A stretch of 63,245 nucleotides of DNA from STC-54 sp964504665. GTDB taxonomy: Bacteria > Patescibacteriota > Microgenomatia > Daviesbacterales > UBA10151. The notes under the pieces were generated by a model. That model saw only the letters and a program-made list of their open reading frames with translations, did no database searches and was not told the origin of the DNA. Numbering within the stretch: the stretch's first letter is position 1; every line of letters begins with the position of its first letter. The translations under genes and the position numbers were made by a program. Below are positions 21,303-30,075 of the stretch, in pieces. The stretch covers positions 1-63,245 of the forward strand of contig CAZDEH010000004.1 in the NCBI GenBank assembly GCA_964504665.1. Direction: 5' to 3'.

Positions 21303-22016
21303 TTACATTTTAAAAGTCATCCTAGCTTTAGTTAATTTTTGAGGAGTACCTACATCTATGAAATAGTTAGTGCATGGATATGCAAGTATCTTTTCTCCTG
21401 AGGCAAGTACTTTTGGAAAAATATCTTTACCAAAATCAGAAGGGATGGATTGTGGAATAAAATCGAAAATTTTAGGATCAAATATATAAAAAGAACCGTT
21501 TGCCCATACAAAACTATCATTAGATATCTCATCATCAGGTCTTTCATTAAACTCTAAAATATATTTTCCCTTATCAAAAATGATTTTACTTTTAGGATTT
21601 TTACCATACCGTTTATACGTATGAATAGTTGAAATAACATCATTATTTTGGTGTTGCTTTATCATATCTTTAATCTCAAGATCTCTCAAAATATCTGCGT
21701 AAGTAACAATAAATGTTCCATTAACCATATCCTTTGCAGATATGATAGCTCCTGCTGTTCCCAAAGGTGAAAATTTATTTTCATAAGTATAGACAATATT
21801 TACGCCAAATCTCGATCCATCTTTAAAATATGAAGTTATAAACTCAGGTAAATAGCAAAGCGCAAAAATATATTCATTAATACCGTTTTTCTTAAATAAG
21901 TTAAGGACGTGTTCTAGGATAGGTTTACCTTTAACTTTAATCATGGGTTTGGGAATTTTATTAGTTAACGGCTTTAGTCTCTCTCCTCTGCCTCCAGCAA
22001 GAATAATAGCTTTCAT
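21303..22016 (-). CDS. Sugar-1-phosphate nucleotidyltransferase (HddC-like)
   Basis: A 237-residue NTP-transferase that makes an NDP-sugar from a sugar 1-phosphate. The N-terminal signature AIILAGGRGERLKPLTNKIP, then PKPMIKVKGKPILEHV, and the metal-binding TYADIL are present. The size and the neighbouring GmhB-like phosphatase and HddA remnant point to D-glycero-alpha-D-manno-heptose 1-phosphate guanylyltransferase (HddC), but a mannose- or glucose-1-phosphate enzyme is also possible. It lies 8 nt after the gmhB-like gene in one minus-strand operon. Confidence 0.8.
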   Translation of the reverse strand: MKAIILAGGRGERLKPLTNKIPKPMIKVKGKPILEHVLNLFKKNGINEYIFALCYLPEFITSYFKDGSRFGVNIVYTYENKFSPLGTAGAIISAKDMVNGTFIVTYADILRDLEIKDMIKQHQNNDVISTIHTYKRYGKNPKSKIIFDKGKYILEFNERPDDEISNDSFVWANGSFYIFDPKIFDFIPQSIPSDFGKDIFPKVLASGEKILAYPCTNYFIDVGTPQKLTKARMTFKM

Positions 22017-22024
22017 ATCTAAAA

Positions 22025-22624
22025 TTAGATTTCCCCTTTTTGAATTATTGGTAATATTTCACTAATCTTCTTTACTAAATAATTTGGCTTTAAAGGTTTA
22101 AGCTGCTCCTCTAATAATCTGAGATATTCTGCTTCATATATATTGCCCAATAAAATAGTTTTACATCCTATTTCAGCGCCGGCAATAATATCGGCTATAC
22201 CGTCTCCAACCATCCATGATTTTTTAAGATCTATACCTGTTTCTTTAGCTGCTTGAAGCAATAATCCAGATTTAGGCTTCCTGCAATTACAGTTGAGTTT
22301 ATATATGGAAATTTTCGCAAAAGGATGGTGGAAACAATAATATTCTTTATCAAAAATAATTTTTTGATTTTCCAGACGCTTATTAATAAAAGATTTAACC
22401 AATTGGAAATTCTTATTATTAATTTTCTTTAGTGCAATACCAGGTTGATTTGATACAAGAATATTTAAATACCCTAATTTTTTAGCTTCCCTAAGTAGTT
22501 CAAAAATTCCGGGAACAAATTCTACTTGATCTATAGTCTGTACGGTATCAATAATACCGTTTTCCAGATCATAATACATTTGTATTATTACCCCATCTCT
22601 ATCCCAAAATATTGCTTTGTTCAT
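22025..22624 (-). CDS. Heptose bisphosphate phosphatase-like HAD protein (GmhB-like)
   Basis: A 199-residue HAD-family phosphatase. The nucleophile motif WDRDGVI lies near residue 7, SNQPGI is motif II, and GDGIADIIAGAEIG is motif IV. A Cys/His cluster (YCFHHP, then NCNCRKPKSGLL) is the zinc-binding loop of the GmhB/histidinol-phosphatase subfamily. The likely reaction is removal of the 7-phosphate from D-glycero-D-manno-heptose 1,7-bisphosphate, feeding the nucleotidyltransferase that follows it. Histidinol-phosphatase is the alternative, but no his genes are near. Confidence 0.8.
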   Translation of the reverse strand: MNKAIFWDRDGVIIQMYYDLENGIIDTVQTIDQVEFVPGIFELLREAKKLGYLNILVSNQPGIALKKINNKNFQLVKSFINKRLENQKIIFDKEYYCFHHPFAKISIYKLNCNCRKPKSGLLLQAAKETGIDLKKSWMVGDGIADIIAGAEIGCKTILLGNIYEAEYLRLLEEQLKPLKPNYLVKKISEILPIIQKGEI

Positions 22625-22730
22625 AAAATACTACTTGTAAATAACTCAAATAGTATTATACAGTATCAGCCTGTAATATTACATATTTATTTAAAAATGA
22701 ATAAAAAAGTGACTATGGTAAAATCTGTTT

Positions 22731-23597
22731 ATGTCAAGAAGAACCAAAAGAACAATTTTAGAAGGTAAGGTAGCAATTGTTACAGGTGGAGCAAGAGGAA
22801 TTGGCTTAGCTATTGCCACAGAGTTAACAAAAAACGGAGCAAAGGTGGTTATTTGTTCGCGCACGCAAAGCGATTTGGATAATGCTCTAAAACAATTAAA
22901 CACAACAGGTTCACAAGGTGCGGGAATGTTAGGTGATGTTTCAAAAATATCGGATTGTAAAAAATTAATTAAATTCTCTTTAACAAATTACGGTAAAATT
23001 AATATTTTGGTGAATAATGCCGGAGTATATGGACCTATCGGTCCTCTTGAAACATTAGATTTACCTGAATGGGAAAAAGCATTAGATGTTAATTTATTAA
23101 GTATGGTTATTTTATCTCATCAAATAATCCCATTAATGACCAAACAAGGAGGAGGAAAAATTATCAATTTATGCGGCGCTGGAATTGGAGGTAAAAATAC
23201 CTTACCTAGATTTTCTCTTTATTTCACTTCCAAAATGGCTGTTGCCGGGCTAACAGAAGTTTTGGCAGCAGAGGTAGCTAATAAAAATATACAAATTAAC
23301 TGCATATTACCAGGGGCAGTTAATACTTATTTTAATAAGTACCTGATTAATCAGGGACCGGAAAAAGCTGGAAAATCTATTTACCAAAATGCCCTCAAGC
23401 TAAAAAAAGAGGGGGGAGCATCTCCTAAATTAGCAGCAAAATTGGTAGCCTTTTTATCTTCCCATCAAGCTAATCATATAACTGGCAGACTCCTAAGTGC
23501 TAAATGGGACCTTATTACTAACTTAAAGAAAATGAGTTTAAATAATAACATATTTAAATTAAGACGAATTGATCAGTATTTATTCTATGAAAAATAA
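22731..23597 (+). CDS. Short-chain dehydrogenase/reductase
   Basis: A 288-residue NAD(P)-dependent oxidoreductase with the Rossmann motif TGGARGIG near residue 20, NNAG near 95 and the catalytic Tyr-Lys in YFTSKMAVAGLTE. A conserved Ser before the Tyr is not obvious. FabG-like in shape, but its place at the head of a sugar gene run (dehydrogenase, Gfo/Idh/MocA, epimerase) suggests a sugar or polyol substrate. TGG-TAAAAT ends 6 nt before the ATG with no Shine-Dalgarno sequence, indicating a leaderless start. The next gene overlaps it by 11 nt. Confidence 0.8.
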   Translation: MSRRTKRTILEGKVAIVTGGARGIGLAIATELTKNGAKVVICSRTQSDLDNALKQLNTTGSQGAGMLGDVSKISDCKKLIKFSLTNYGKINILVNNAGVYGPIGPLETLDLPEWEKALDVNLLSMVILSHQIIPLMTKQGGGKIINLCGAGIGGKNTLPRFSLYFTSKMAVAGLTEVLAAEVANKNIQINCILPGAVNTYFNKYLINQGPEKAGKSIYQNALKLKKEGGASPKLAAKLVAFLSSHQANHITGRLLSAKWDLITNLKKMSLNNNIFKLRRIDQYLFYEK

Positions 23598-24885
23598 CAT
23601 TCCTGAAATAAATGTTGGGGTCTTGGGAATATGGCATCTGGGTTCTGTCTATAGTACTGCTCTGGCTCATCAGGGGTATAATGTCGTAGGCTTTGATCTT
23701 AATCAAGAAACTATCAAAAACTTAAACTTAGGTGTACCCCCTATATATGAACCAAATTTAGAAAATTATTTAAAACAGCATTTAAATAGGAACTTATACT
23801 TCACCAAGGTGGCAAAAAAAGCTATTAAAGATAAAAAATATATCTTTATCACCCTCGACATAGACGTTAATGATCAGGATAATATCGATTCAAATAAATT
23901 CAATCAACTCTTCCGATTAATTGTTAAATATATTTCAGATAAAACTACCATTGTAATATCTAGCCAGATACCTGTTGGTACTACCAGATCATTAATAAAT
24001 AAATTTGCTAGTAAGGAAATTCAAATTATCTATTTTCCTGAAAATTTAAGGCTTGGTAATGCTTTTGCAGATTTTTTGAATCCTCAAAGAATTATCTTGG
24101 GAGCAGATAGACAGGAAATAATTGATGGATTTTTAAGCGATTTCAATTTTTTCCACTGTCCAATCCTAAAGATGTCTGTAGAAAGTGCGGAGATGGTAAA
24201 ACATGCCTTAAACTCCTATTTAGCGCTCAATATTAGTTTTGCAATTGAACTTGGTAATATCTGTGTAATAACAGGAGCTGATATGGTTCAGGTGGTCGAA
24301 GGCTTAAAATCTGATGAAAGAATTGGTAATAATGCACGGATTGACCCTGGTTTAGGGTTTGCCGGAGGAACATTAGGCAGAGATCTAAAAAGCTTGATAA
24401 AAATCTCTCAAAAAAATAACTATACTCCTAAGTTATTGAGAACTATTTATCAAGTTAATCAAGACGGATTAAAAAATTTAATAAAAAAGATCAGGCTGAT
24501 TTATCCCACTTTAAAAAATAAAAAAATAGGTATTTTGGGTTTAACCTATAAACCGAATACAAATACACTAAGACGGTCATTCTCTCTTGAGATAGCCAAG
24601 CAATTATCCGCAGAAAAAGCCAAAATCTATGCATTCGATCCGGTAATAAAAAGCTTAGATTCAAAATATAACTACATTAAACTAGCTACTTCTATCGATG
24701 ATTTGTTAACCGGTTTAGACATGCTAATACTCATGACTGAATGGAATGATTTCAAAAAAATTGATTTGAACAAAGCTTCAGTTAGAATGCAAAATAAAAT
24801 AGTTATTGATACGAAAAACTTTCTAAATAAAACCGATTATTTATCTCATGGTTTTAAATATTTTGGGGTTGGAAGAAATATATGA
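23587..24885 (+). CDS. UDP-glucose/GDP-mannose dehydrogenase family protein lacking the catalytic Cys
   Basis: A 432-residue member of the nucleotide-sugar dehydrogenase family (Ugd, WecC, AlgD). The N-terminal NAD fold (VGVLGIWHLGSVYSTALAHQ), the middle domain with VKHALNSYLALNISFAIELG, and the C-terminal domain (KKIGILGLTYKPNTNTLRRS) are all in order. In typical members the catalytic Cys lies in GFGGSCFPKD; here the aligned stretch is GFAGGTLGRD, so Thr replaces Cys. Two-step oxidation to a uronic acid should therefore not occur in the usual way. The ATG at 23587 is used; an in-frame ATG at 23569 lies further inside the preceding gene. Confidence 0.8.
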   Translation: MKNNIPEINVGVLGIWHLGSVYSTALAHQGYNVVGFDLNQETIKNLNLGVPPIYEPNLENYLKQHLNRNLYFTKVAKKAIKDKKYIFITLDIDVNDQDNIDSNKFNQLFRLIVKYISDKTTIVISSQIPVGTTRSLINKFASKEIQIIYFPENLRLGNAFADFLNPQRIILGADRQEIIDGFLSDFNFFHCPILKMSVESAEMVKHALNSYLALNISFAIELGNICVITGADMVQVVEGLKSDERIGNNARIDPGLGFAGGTLGRDLKSLIKISQKNNYTPKLLRTIYQVNQDGLKNLIKKIRLIYPTLKNKKIGILGLTYKPNTNTLRRSFSLEIAKQLSAEKAKIYAFDPVIKSLDSKYNYIKLATSIDDLLTGLDMLILMTEWNDFKKIDLNKASVRMQNKIVIDTKNFLNKTDYLSHGFKYFGVGRNI

Positions 24886-25859
24886 ATATAGCTATTATCG
24901 GAACCGGGTTAATCGGTAGAAAGAGAGCTTTGTCTCTTCCCAAAGATATTAAGTTAACGATTGCTTGTGACGTAGATGAGAATAAAGGACAAACTTTTAG
25001 TAAAGAATTTTACTGTCAATTTGAAAAGAACTGGCGTAATGTCATTAAAGATATAAACATTCAAGCTTTAATTATTTCAACCACAAATAATTGGCTCTCT
25101 AAAATTGCTAGAGAAGCTATCTTAGCAGGTAAACATGTGCTAGTTGAAAAACCTGGTGCTAAAACTTCTGAGGAACTTAAGTCTGTTTACACTGCTTATA
25201 GAAAAAAACCTGTTGTGGTCATGTTTGGCTTTAATCATCGGCTTCACCCTGCAATTATCAAAGCAAAAGAATTAATAGATTCAAAGAAATTCGGAGAAGT
25301 TATGTTTATTAGAGCCCGCTATGGACATGGAGGTAGACTGGGATATGAAAAAGAGTGGAGATTCCAAAAAAGAATTTCCGGAGGAGGAGAATTAATAGAT
25401 CAAGGTCCTCACTTAATTGATCTTGTTAATTATCTATGTGGGCAGATGGATAATGCCATTGGTTTTACTACTAATCTGTTTTGGAACACTAAATTAGAAG
25501 ATGCTGCTTTTATTCTTCTCAGAAATAAACAGGGTCAAGTTGCTCAAATATCTGTCACTTGCTTAGAGTGGAAGAATATTTTTTCATTCGAGATCATGTT
25601 AACAAAAGCTAAAATTCAAATAGAAGGGCTTGGAAGAAGTTACGGACAAGAAAGATTAATTCTATATAAGATGAAACAACAAATGGGTCCTCCTGATATA
25701 GAAGAATTTAAATTCCCTGATATAGATAATTCATGGAAACTAGAGAATGAGTTGTTTTTTACTAATATTAATAAAAAAATTTATTCAGATCTTAGTATTA
25801 AAGATACAATGTATGTTTTAAAAACTATAGAAAAATTATATAAAAGAGATAAGTTATGA
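24882..25859 (+). CDS. Gfo/Idh/MocA family oxidoreductase
   Basis: A 325-residue NAD(P)-dependent sugar oxidoreductase. IAIIGTGLIGRKRALSL is the Rossmann motif, VLVEKPGAKTSEEL carries the EKP signature near residue 91, and GGGELIDQGPHLIDLVNYL the catalytic Asp/His region of the C-terminal domain. It overlaps the dehydrogenase stop by four bases (ATGA) and the next gene by four, so the three are translated together. Probable role: a 2- or 3-keto step in building a rare surface sugar; the substrate cannot be read from the sequence. Confidence 0.88.
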   Translation: MNIAIIGTGLIGRKRALSLPKDIKLTIACDVDENKGQTFSKEFYCQFEKNWRNVIKDINIQALIISTTNNWLSKIAREAILAGKHVLVEKPGAKTSEELKSVYTAYRKKPVVVMFGFNHRLHPAIIKAKELIDSKKFGEVMFIRARYGHGGRLGYEKEWRFQKRISGGGELIDQGPHLIDLVNYLCGQMDNAIGFTTNLFWNTKLEDAAFILLRNKQGQVAQISVTCLEWKNIFSFEIMLTKAKIQIEGLGRSYGQERLILYKMKQQMGPPDIEEFKFPDIDNSWKLENELFFTNINKKIYSDLSIKDTMYVLKTIEKLYKRDKL

Positions 25860-26809
25860 GATATGTAGTTACAGGAGGAGCAGGTTTTATCGGAAGTAAT
25901 ATTGTTGACTACCTGATTAATCAGGGAAATCAAGTTTTAGTTTATGATAATTTTTCGACAGGTAGGAAAATTTTTATTCAGCATCATTTAAAGAATCCTA
26001 ATTTTAGACTAGTCAAAAATGACTTAAAAAACAAACAATTGGTTGTTAACTCGTTCAAAAACATTGATTTTGTTTTTCACTTAGCAGCTCATGCTGATGT
26101 GAGGTCTGGTTTTGAAGATCATTTTATTGATCATAGACAAAACTTAGAAATAACACATAATGTCTTAGAGGCCATGTATAAAAACAACATTAAAAATATT
26201 GCTTTTTCTTCTACCTCATCTGTGTACGGAGATGCTAAAATCCATCCCACACCTGAGGATTATCCTTTTAAACCAACCTCTTTATACGGAGCAACAAAGG
26301 CTGCATGTGAATCATACATTCACACCTATGCTTCTTATTACAAAATGAACAGTTATATTTTTCGTTTTGTTTCTATTATTGGTGAAAGGTACACTCATGG
26401 CATTATTTTTGATTTGATAAAAAAAGCGAGAATTAATTCCAAAAGTTTAAAACTTATTTCTGACGGTTCACCTAAAAAATCTTCTATCTATATTCAAGAT
26501 GCAATTAATGCAATTTTCACAGTTATTAATAAATCTCGGGAACAGTTTAATATATATAATATTGGACAAAATGAAGTGTTAACTGTTAAAGAAATTGCCA
26601 ACATAATTTTTAATTTTGCAGGTTATCCAAATATCAAAAAAGTTTGGTTAGGAAAAGAAAGTAATTGGAAGGGAGATAATGAATTTGTACACTTAGCAAC
26701 AACTAAATTGAATAAATTAGGTTGGAAACCACAAATACAGATGGAAGTCGGTATTAAAAAAACTGTAATCTATCTTCTCAACCATCCAGAACTGTATTCA
26801 AGGTTCTAA
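25856..26809 (+). CDS. NAD-dependent nucleotide-sugar epimerase/dehydratase
   Basis: A 317-residue extended SDR. It starts with VTGGAGFIGSNIVDYL, has DNFSTG, HLAAHADVRSG, and the catalytic SSTSSVYGD with YGATKAACE (Tyr-x-x-x-Lys). The closest relatives by pattern are UDP-glucose 4-epimerases (GalE-like). It ends the SDR-dehydrogenase-oxidoreductase-epimerase run; an imperfect inverted repeat at 26825-26866 follows. It probably inverts the C4 of the sugar handled by its neighbours. Confidence 0.88.
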   Translation: MRYVVTGGAGFIGSNIVDYLINQGNQVLVYDNFSTGRKIFIQHHLKNPNFRLVKNDLKNKQLVVNSFKNIDFVFHLAAHADVRSGFEDHFIDHRQNLEITHNVLEAMYKNNIKNIAFSSTSSVYGDAKIHPTPEDYPFKPTSLYGATKAACESYIHTYASYYKMNSYIFRFVSIIGERYTHGIIFDLIKKARINSKSLKLISDGSPKKSSIYIQDAINAIFTVINKSREQFNIYNIGQNEVLTVKEIANIIFNFAGYPNIKKVWLGKESNWKGDNEFVHLATTKLNKLGWKPQIQMEVGIKKTVIYLLNHPELYSRF

Positions 26810-26824
26810 GTTAAAAGATAAAAC

Positions 26825-26866
26825 GAGGAGATAGCTTCGCAAAAAATTCTTCGTACAAGCTGCTCC
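26825..26866. repeat. Imperfect inverted repeat after the epimerase gene
   Basis: GAGGAGATAGCTTCG (26825-26839) pairs in blocks with CGTACAAGCTGCTCC (26852-26866): GGAG/CTCC, AGCTT/AAGCT and CG/CG. It is followed by four T, so it may act as a weak terminator or be a further palindromic element. Confidence 0.4.
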
Positions 26867-26922
26867 TTTTGATAGCATTGTAACAAATTTTATGAAGTAT
26901 TATACTCGCTACTGTAAAGTAC

Positions 26923-27478
26923 ATGACAAAAAATAAAATTCTAAATAATCATCAGACCCGTCAACGAGCCACTATTATTACACAAACCCCGATGCGCATT
27001 ACTTTGGCTGGCGGGGGCAGTGATGTCCTCTGGTACAGTAAATTAAAAGGTGGTGCCTGGATCAGCGCCGGAATAGATAAATATGTTTTTGTGTTTTTAA
27101 ATAAGACTGAAGATCCAAAGCTTATTAAAGCATCTCACGGTGTAGAGGCAATTATGTCCTTTGATTATCGTCAAATACCAAATCCCATAATTAAAGAGTG
27201 CCTCAGAACAACTGGGATACATTCTGGAACATTGGTTGATCAAAAAAAAGCTTTCAGATAAGGTATCTAACCCTAAAATTGATGAATGGTACAATGAGGC
27301 GATAAAAATGGGTGCGTTAGGAGGTAAGATTATGGGTGCGGGAAGTGGGGGATGGTTTGTATTTTATGTAAGTAGTGACAAGAGAAAATTCAGGGAAAGA
27401 ATGGAAAAAATTGGCTTGGAAGAACGGCGGGTCCGTTTTGATTGGGAGGGAACTAAAGTCTTAGTTAATTTAAGTTAA
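26923..27478 (+). pseudogene. Broken GHMP kinase (HddA-like heptose 7-phosphate kinase)
   Basis: Two pieces of one kinase. The first (26923-27261) carries the N-terminus QTPMRITLAGGGSDVLWYSK and IDKYVFVFLN; the second (27236-27478), in another frame, carries the C-terminus VSNPKIDEWYNEAIKMGALG, GGKIMGAGSGGW. The middle, including the Gly-Ser-rich ATP loop, is gone, and the frames shift at the run of A near 27240. Intact HddA proteins have about 330 residues; here about 180 remain. With the GmhB- and HddC-like genes nearby, this is the remnant of the kinase of the GDP-heptose route. Confidence 0.82.
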
Positions 27479-27502
27479 CCATTAAATAAGTCATATTCCC
27501 TT

Positions 27503-28459
27503 CTAGCTTAATCTACTAAGGACATTAATAGTTTGACTCTCAGAAATACCATTTATCCTATTTAATACAGCCAGCGATGTTCCTGGTCCAACCTCACCAA
27601 AATTTCTTACCCCTAAAGATTGCATCTTAGCCAATGTTTCACTCCACTTAACAGGATTCACCATGCTTTCAATTAGATGATGTCTTAGTGCAATACCCCT
27701 GTTTGAAGGTTTTCCCGTCAGATTAGGAATTACCGGTATATTAGGATCTTTAAATTGGTTACCGGACAGTTCAGCATCTAAATTAACAGCTGCTTCTTGC
27801 ATAAGGGATGTATGAAAAGCTCCTGCTGTTTGTAGAATATTAGTTCTTCTCGCTCCGGCATTTTTTGCTAGCCTTTCTATATCAGAGCTCATTTTACTCA
27901 AACAACCAACAACTATTAAAGATGGTGCGTTAATTAATGCAACTTCAGCAATTGTTGTATTTTCCTGTTGACAGATACCCCTTACCTCTTTTTCTGTTAA
28001 TCCGTTAATACTAACTAAAACGCTTGAAGTCTTCTGACAAGTTTCTTCCATAAATCGTCCGCGTGCAGTCACAATATTAACTCCGTCTTCAAAACTAATA
28101 ACTCTGGCTCTGGTTAACGCAGAATATTCACCTAAGCTATGACCAGCTACAAAGCTAGGATTAATCCTTCCTACTCCTTTGATGTTGGCAATTTCAGAAG
28201 TAAGCATACTGAGCATATATACAATAGGCTGGACAAAAGAAGTTTTTTTAAAATCCGGAGATGCTTCATCTCTTATGATGGATAAAATATTAAAAGCAGA
28301 AGTTCCATGAACCCTACTAATGGCTTCTTGTGTTAAACCAACTCTTTGTTCTACAAGTTTTGCATTAATTTCATTAAGCTTCAGATAACAGGCTAAAATA
28401 TCTTTAGTAGGCAACCCTTGTCCGGGAAAAATTAAAGCAGTGGAAGTATCTCTTTCCAT
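27503..28459 (-). CDS. fabD: Malonyl-CoA:ACP transacylase (FabD-like)
   Basis: A 318-residue acyltransferase. ALIFPGQGLPTKD at the N-terminus, the nucleophile Ser in AGHSLGEYSAL (about residue 107) and the His in TAGAFHTSLM (about 214) are intact, so it should load an acyl group on a carrier. No other fatty-acid gene is near, and the only carrier-like protein in the window (50370-50606) lacks the serine that would hold phosphopantetheine, so its real partner is unclear. A TATATT box lies 8 nt before the ATG. Confidence 0.88.
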   Translation of the reverse strand: MERDTSTALIFPGQGLPTKDILACYLKLNEINAKLVEQRVGLTQEAISRVHGTSAFNILSIIRDEASPDFKKTSFVQPIVYMLSMLTSEIANIKGVGRINPSFVAGHSLGEYSALTRARVISFEDGVNIVTARGRFMEETCQKTSSVLVSINGLTEKEVRGICQQENTTIAEVALINAPSLIVVGCLSKMSSDIERLAKNAGARRTNILQTAGAFHTSLMQEAAVNLDAELSGNQFKDPNIPVIPNLTGKPSNRGIALRHHLIESMVNPVKWSETLAKMQSLGVRNFGEVGPGTSLAVLNRINGISESQTINVLSRLS

Positions 28460-28484
28460 ATTTTATCAATATAATATTAATTTT

Positions 28485-28958
28485 TTACCTATTTGTCTCG
28501 CGGCAAAATGCTGAAACAGTATCACAAAAAGTTCTTCGAAGTAGCGGATCTTGTTTATAACGTTCATCAAAATCGTCATATGCTTTTTCGTGTTCATCTA
28601 AAAAACGGTTGTATAAAAATCCCACGGTATCTCTATTAACAGCTTCTCTTCTTCCATCATCCTGATCCTGTAATTCTTTCAGTACATACCCCATCACGGA
28701 TACCGGAATAGGCTGGCTATATTTAGCATTAGGGTTAAAGTGATCAGGTTTAATTGGAGCGAGAAGATAGATATCACCACTCATAATAACACCACGGAAT
28801 ACACGCCAACGAAATGGTAAACCTTGCAATGTTACTAATCCAGTTTGTTCAACTAATTGTCCCTTCTTTTTCCCGTTAATCACATCAGTAAGTTTGATAT
28901 TACTTACGACTTCTTGCGGAGGTATATCTTTTCCAACTTCGGTATTATGTTCAAACAT
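28485..28958 (-). CDS. Hypothetical protein
   Basis: A 157-residue soluble protein, not recognised. A beta-rich first half (LVEQTGLVTLQGLPFRWRVF, GDIYLLAPIKPDHFNP) is followed by a charged helical second half. TATAAT (28970-28965) ends exactly 6 nt before the ATG with no Shine-Dalgarno sequence, so the message should be leaderless. It is followed by fabD after 25 nt in the same direction. Confidence 0.55.
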   Translation of the reverse strand: MFEHNTEVGKDIPPQEVVSNIKLTDVINGKKKGQLVEQTGLVTLQGLPFRWRVFRGVIMSGDIYLLAPIKPDHFNPNAKYSQPIPVSVMGYVLKELQDQDDGRREAVNRDTVGFLYNRFLDEHEKAYDDFDERYKQDPLLRRTFCDTVSAFCRETNR

Positions 28959-29024
28959 TCGGGAATTATAGCAGAAAATGTCAATATTATTGATTGGCTA
29001 AAACTGATATGATAGTATGCACAT

Positions 29025-29594
29025 ATGAAATTAAGCACTCAAAAAACCCTGGAGCAACTGAAATCTGTCTTAAAAAACCCTGAGGCAACAGGCCCTGATC
29101 CTGTTTATTTTGTTTTTATGGACGTGTCAGAAGACAAGTGGGCAAACATTACAATTATTCAAAACGGAAAAATAGGGGATGAATATCCTAAAACTTTTGG
29201 ACATTATCACAGTAATCCTACTCCGGAAACCTATCATTTACTGGCAGGATCAGGGATATTACAACTGGCTAAGAAACATATGGATGGTGATACATGGGTG
29301 CCGGAGATGGTTGATGCAGTCTACTTAGTTAAAGTTAAGCCAGGAGAAGAGATTGTCATTACAGAAGAATATGCCCATTCCTGGTCCAATGTGGGTGAAA
29401 TGCCGACAATTTCCTATGATGATTGGAGATCTGGACATCAAACATCTGATTATGCAGATGTAGAACGCTTACAGGGTTTACCTTATTATTTAGTAGAAGA
29501 AAATGGAGAACCAAAGGCTACCCCTAATCCACATTATCAAAACTTACCTCAACCAATCTGGACTACTGTGGAGCAGTTCGCGAAATTACGCTAG
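29025..29594 (+). CDS. pgi: Cupin-type glucose-6-phosphate isomerase
   Basis: Interconverts glucose 6-phosphate and fructose 6-phosphate. It is of the metal-dependent cupin type (PgiA) best known from Euryarchaeota, unrelated to the usual bacterial Pgi. The metal site is visible: the two His in KTFGHYHSNP, the Glu in TPETYHLLAG and the His in EEYAHSWSNVG. Length 189 residues, normal. TTGATT (28990-28995), 17 nt, TAGTAT (29013-29018) and 6 nt to the ATG predict a leaderless message. Confidence 0.9.
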   Translation: MKLSTQKTLEQLKSVLKNPEATGPDPVYFVFMDVSEDKWANITIIQNGKIGDEYPKTFGHYHSNPTPETYHLLAGSGILQLAKKHMDGDTWVPEMVDAVYLVKVKPGEEIVITEEYAHSWSNVGEMPTISYDDWRSGHQTSDYADVERLQGLPYYLVEENGEPKATPNPHYQNLPQPIWTTVEQFAKLR

Positions 29595-29596
29595 AA

Positions 29597-30007
29597 CTAT
29601 CTTACTTTATGTCTTCTTTTAACTTTTAGCTGGGCCAAAGCTTTTTCGAGGGAAGCTGTAGCTACAGCTGTTTCTTCATCTGACAGTTTTTGCTCCAGTG
29701 CAGTTTCTGCTCTTTTTCTGGCTTCTTCAGCCATCTTTTCATCAATATCTTCAACTTTTTCTGCCATATCAGTGGTAATAGTTGCTATCTCTCCGACTAC
29801 TTGAAGTAATCCTGAACCTGTAGCAAAAGGAATTTCTTTATTTCCCTGTTTTATCCAAATTTCACCCGGTTTAATTTGAGTCATTAAATTCATATGACCT
29901 GGTAAAACCCCAATCTCACCATCCATAGTTTCAGCAATTAACTCAGAGATATCCTCATCATAAATTAACTTTTCCGGAGTCACAATTTTAAGATGTAGCT
30001 TATTCAT
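29597..30007 (-). CDS. atpC: F-type ATP synthase epsilon subunit
   Basis: Central-stalk subunit that couples and restrains F1. NKLHLKIVTPEKLIYDEDIS and MDGEIGVLPGHMNLMTQIKPG at the N-terminus are diagnostic; a helical C-terminal hairpin follows. Length 136. In most bacteria it follows atpD; here it lies 3.3 kb away from atpD on the same strand, separated by four plus-strand genes, one a transposase. It must have its own promoter. Confidence 0.93.
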   Translation of the reverse strand: MNKLHLKIVTPEKLIYDEDISELIAETMDGEIGVLPGHMNLMTQIKPGEIWIKQGNKEIPFATGSGLLQVVGEIATITTDMAEKVEDIDEKMAEEARKRAETALEQKLSDEETAVATASLEKALAQLKVKRRHKVR

Positions 30008-30075
30008 AAATTATTTATGCTAGACTAGTAGTAATAAATTTTAATACTTTTCTGTATTAAGTTTCAAGCGCAGAT

